Notes under the pieces: model-generated
Databases searched by the model: none
What the model was told of the DNA's origin: nothing
What the model saw: the letters and a program-made list of their open reading frames with translations, nothing else
Source: an uncultured Clostridia bacterium
GTDB taxonomy: Bacteria > Bacillota > Clostridia > UBA1381
Assembly (NCBI GenBank): GCA_934454745.1
Contig: CAKSGP010000103.1
Coordinates: 1-5,861 of the forward strand
DNA: 5,861 nt
Reading direction: 5' to 3'
Position numbers and translations under genes: made by a program
Shown: positions 5,332 to 5,861 of the stretch, one piece after another
Numbering within the stretch: position 1 is the stretch's first letter
Layout: each line of letters starts with the position of its first letter

Positions 5332-5861
5332 TTCAAATTTCTTCATAAAGTCTACAAGTGCTACAACACCCTCAACAGGCATAGCATTATAGATTGAAGC
5401 TCTCATTCCACCGACTGTTCTGTGTCCCTTAAGATTTACAAGACCTGCGGCAGTTGCTTCTTTTACAAACTTTGCATCAAGATCAGCATCACCTGTAACA
5501 AAGGGAACATTCATAAGTGAACGGTCCTCTTTTGCAACAGTACCCTTGAACATCTTTGATGAATCAAGGAAATCGTAAAGAATTTTAGCCTTATCTTCAT
5601 TAATTTTCTGGATTGCCGCAATACCACCCTGTTCTTTAATCCATTCAAGAACAAGCTTGAATATATATATAGCGTAGGTCGGAGGAGTGTTATATAGTGA
5701 ATCATTATCAGCGTGTGTCTTATATGTAAGCATTGTAGGAGTTCCCGGGAGAACGTCCTCTGTAATCAGATCTTCACGGATGATTGCAATCACTACACCG
5801 GCAGGTCCGATATTTTTCTGAACTCCACCATAAATCATTGCATATTTTGTCACATCTACAG
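5317..5861 (-). CDS. serC: Phosphoserine aminotransferase, C-terminal half (5' end outside the window)
   Basis: SerC is the PLP enzyme that converts 3-phosphohydroxypyruvate and glutamate to phosphoserine and 2-oxoglutarate, the step after SerA. About 180 codons are visible, roughly the last half of a protein that is usually near 360 residues. The frame is still open at the window edge, so GTG 5853 (VTKYAMIYGG) is an internal valine, not the start. GGVQKNIGPAG corresponds to the PLP-lysine motif of the family (AGAQKNIGPAG in E. coli). YNTPPTYAIY, the partner-subunit phosphate-binding region, follows, and near the C-terminus GHRTVGGMRASIYNAMP is the strongly conserved substrate and phosphate-binding signature. 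The TGA stop (5319-5317) overlaps the serA ATG by one base, and the serA ribosome binding site lies within the last serC codons, so the two are a translationally coupled operon. The promoter is outside the window. Confidence 0.95.
   Translation of the reverse strand, partial: VDVTKYAMIYGGVQKNIGPAGVVIAIIREDLITEDVLPGTPTMLTYKTHADNDSLYNTPPTYAIYIFKLVLEWIKEQGGIAAIQKINEDKAKILYDFLDSSKMFKGTVAKEDRSLMNVPFVTGDADLDAKFVKEATAAGLVNLKGHRTVGGMRASIYNAMPVEGVVALVDFMKKFEQENM

Noticed and set aside
5511..5705. 64-codon - strand frame within serC
   Set aside because: Alternative frame of serC; the serC frame carries the conserved motifs.
1..5861. tRNA, rRNA, CRISPR array, insertion sequence or phage attachment site
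   Set aside because: I looked for cloverleaf-type pairing, regularly spaced repeats, transposase motifs and terminal inverted repeats and found none that I could support.

Overview
The window is AT-rich DNA with compact gene spacing, strong AGGAG-type ribosome binding sites, and protein families typical of anaerobic Firmicutes. These include a BirA with an N-terminal helix-turn-helix, a BioY biotin transporter, a clostridial-type SerA with a C-terminal ACT domain, and PspC and zinc-ribbon small proteins. A Clostridia member of the Ruminococcaceae/Oscillospiraceae kind is my best guess from protein style alone; no rRNA or other marker is present to fix it.

Left part (1-2243, + strand): a run of small, mostly envelope-related genes packed head to tail. 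It begins with the tail of a beta-rich protein and continues with a two-helix membrane protein carrying a zinc ribbon (88-420). Next come a GNAT acetyltransferase broken by an in-frame TGA (426-968), a short zinc-ribbon protein broken by an in-frame TAA (1059-1223), and an intact PspC-domain protein (1271-1468). The run ends with a CDP-alcohol phosphatidyltransferase broken by one extra T in a T5 run (1473-2097) and a small unrecognised frame broken by TGA (2097-2243). Four of the six genes starting here are therefore disrupted, each by a single lesion and with both sides still readable. This is either recent local decay or a run of sequence errors.

Middle part (2244-4105, + strand): a biotin uptake and use unit. 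A consensus sigma-A promoter (TTGACA, 17 bases, TATAAT, with an extended -10 TG) drives birA. An inverted repeat of the BirA-operator type (GTGTTAACC, 14 bases, GGTTGACAA) sits on the -35 box, so BirA very probably represses its own transcription and that of bioY behind it. The birA leader also holds a possible 10-codon leader frame with the better Shine-Dalgarno. The birA-bioY gap can fold into a long imperfect hairpin. BioY would import biotin, and BirA would attach it to carboxylases and sense its level. No biotin synthesis genes are visible.

Right part (4106-5861, - strand): a bidirectional terminator separates bioY from the convergent serC-serA pair, which encodes the first two steps of serine synthesis from 3-phosphoglycerate. 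serC is cut by the window end; its stop codon overlaps the serA start, so the two are translationally coupled. All genes in the middle and right parts have intact frames within the window.
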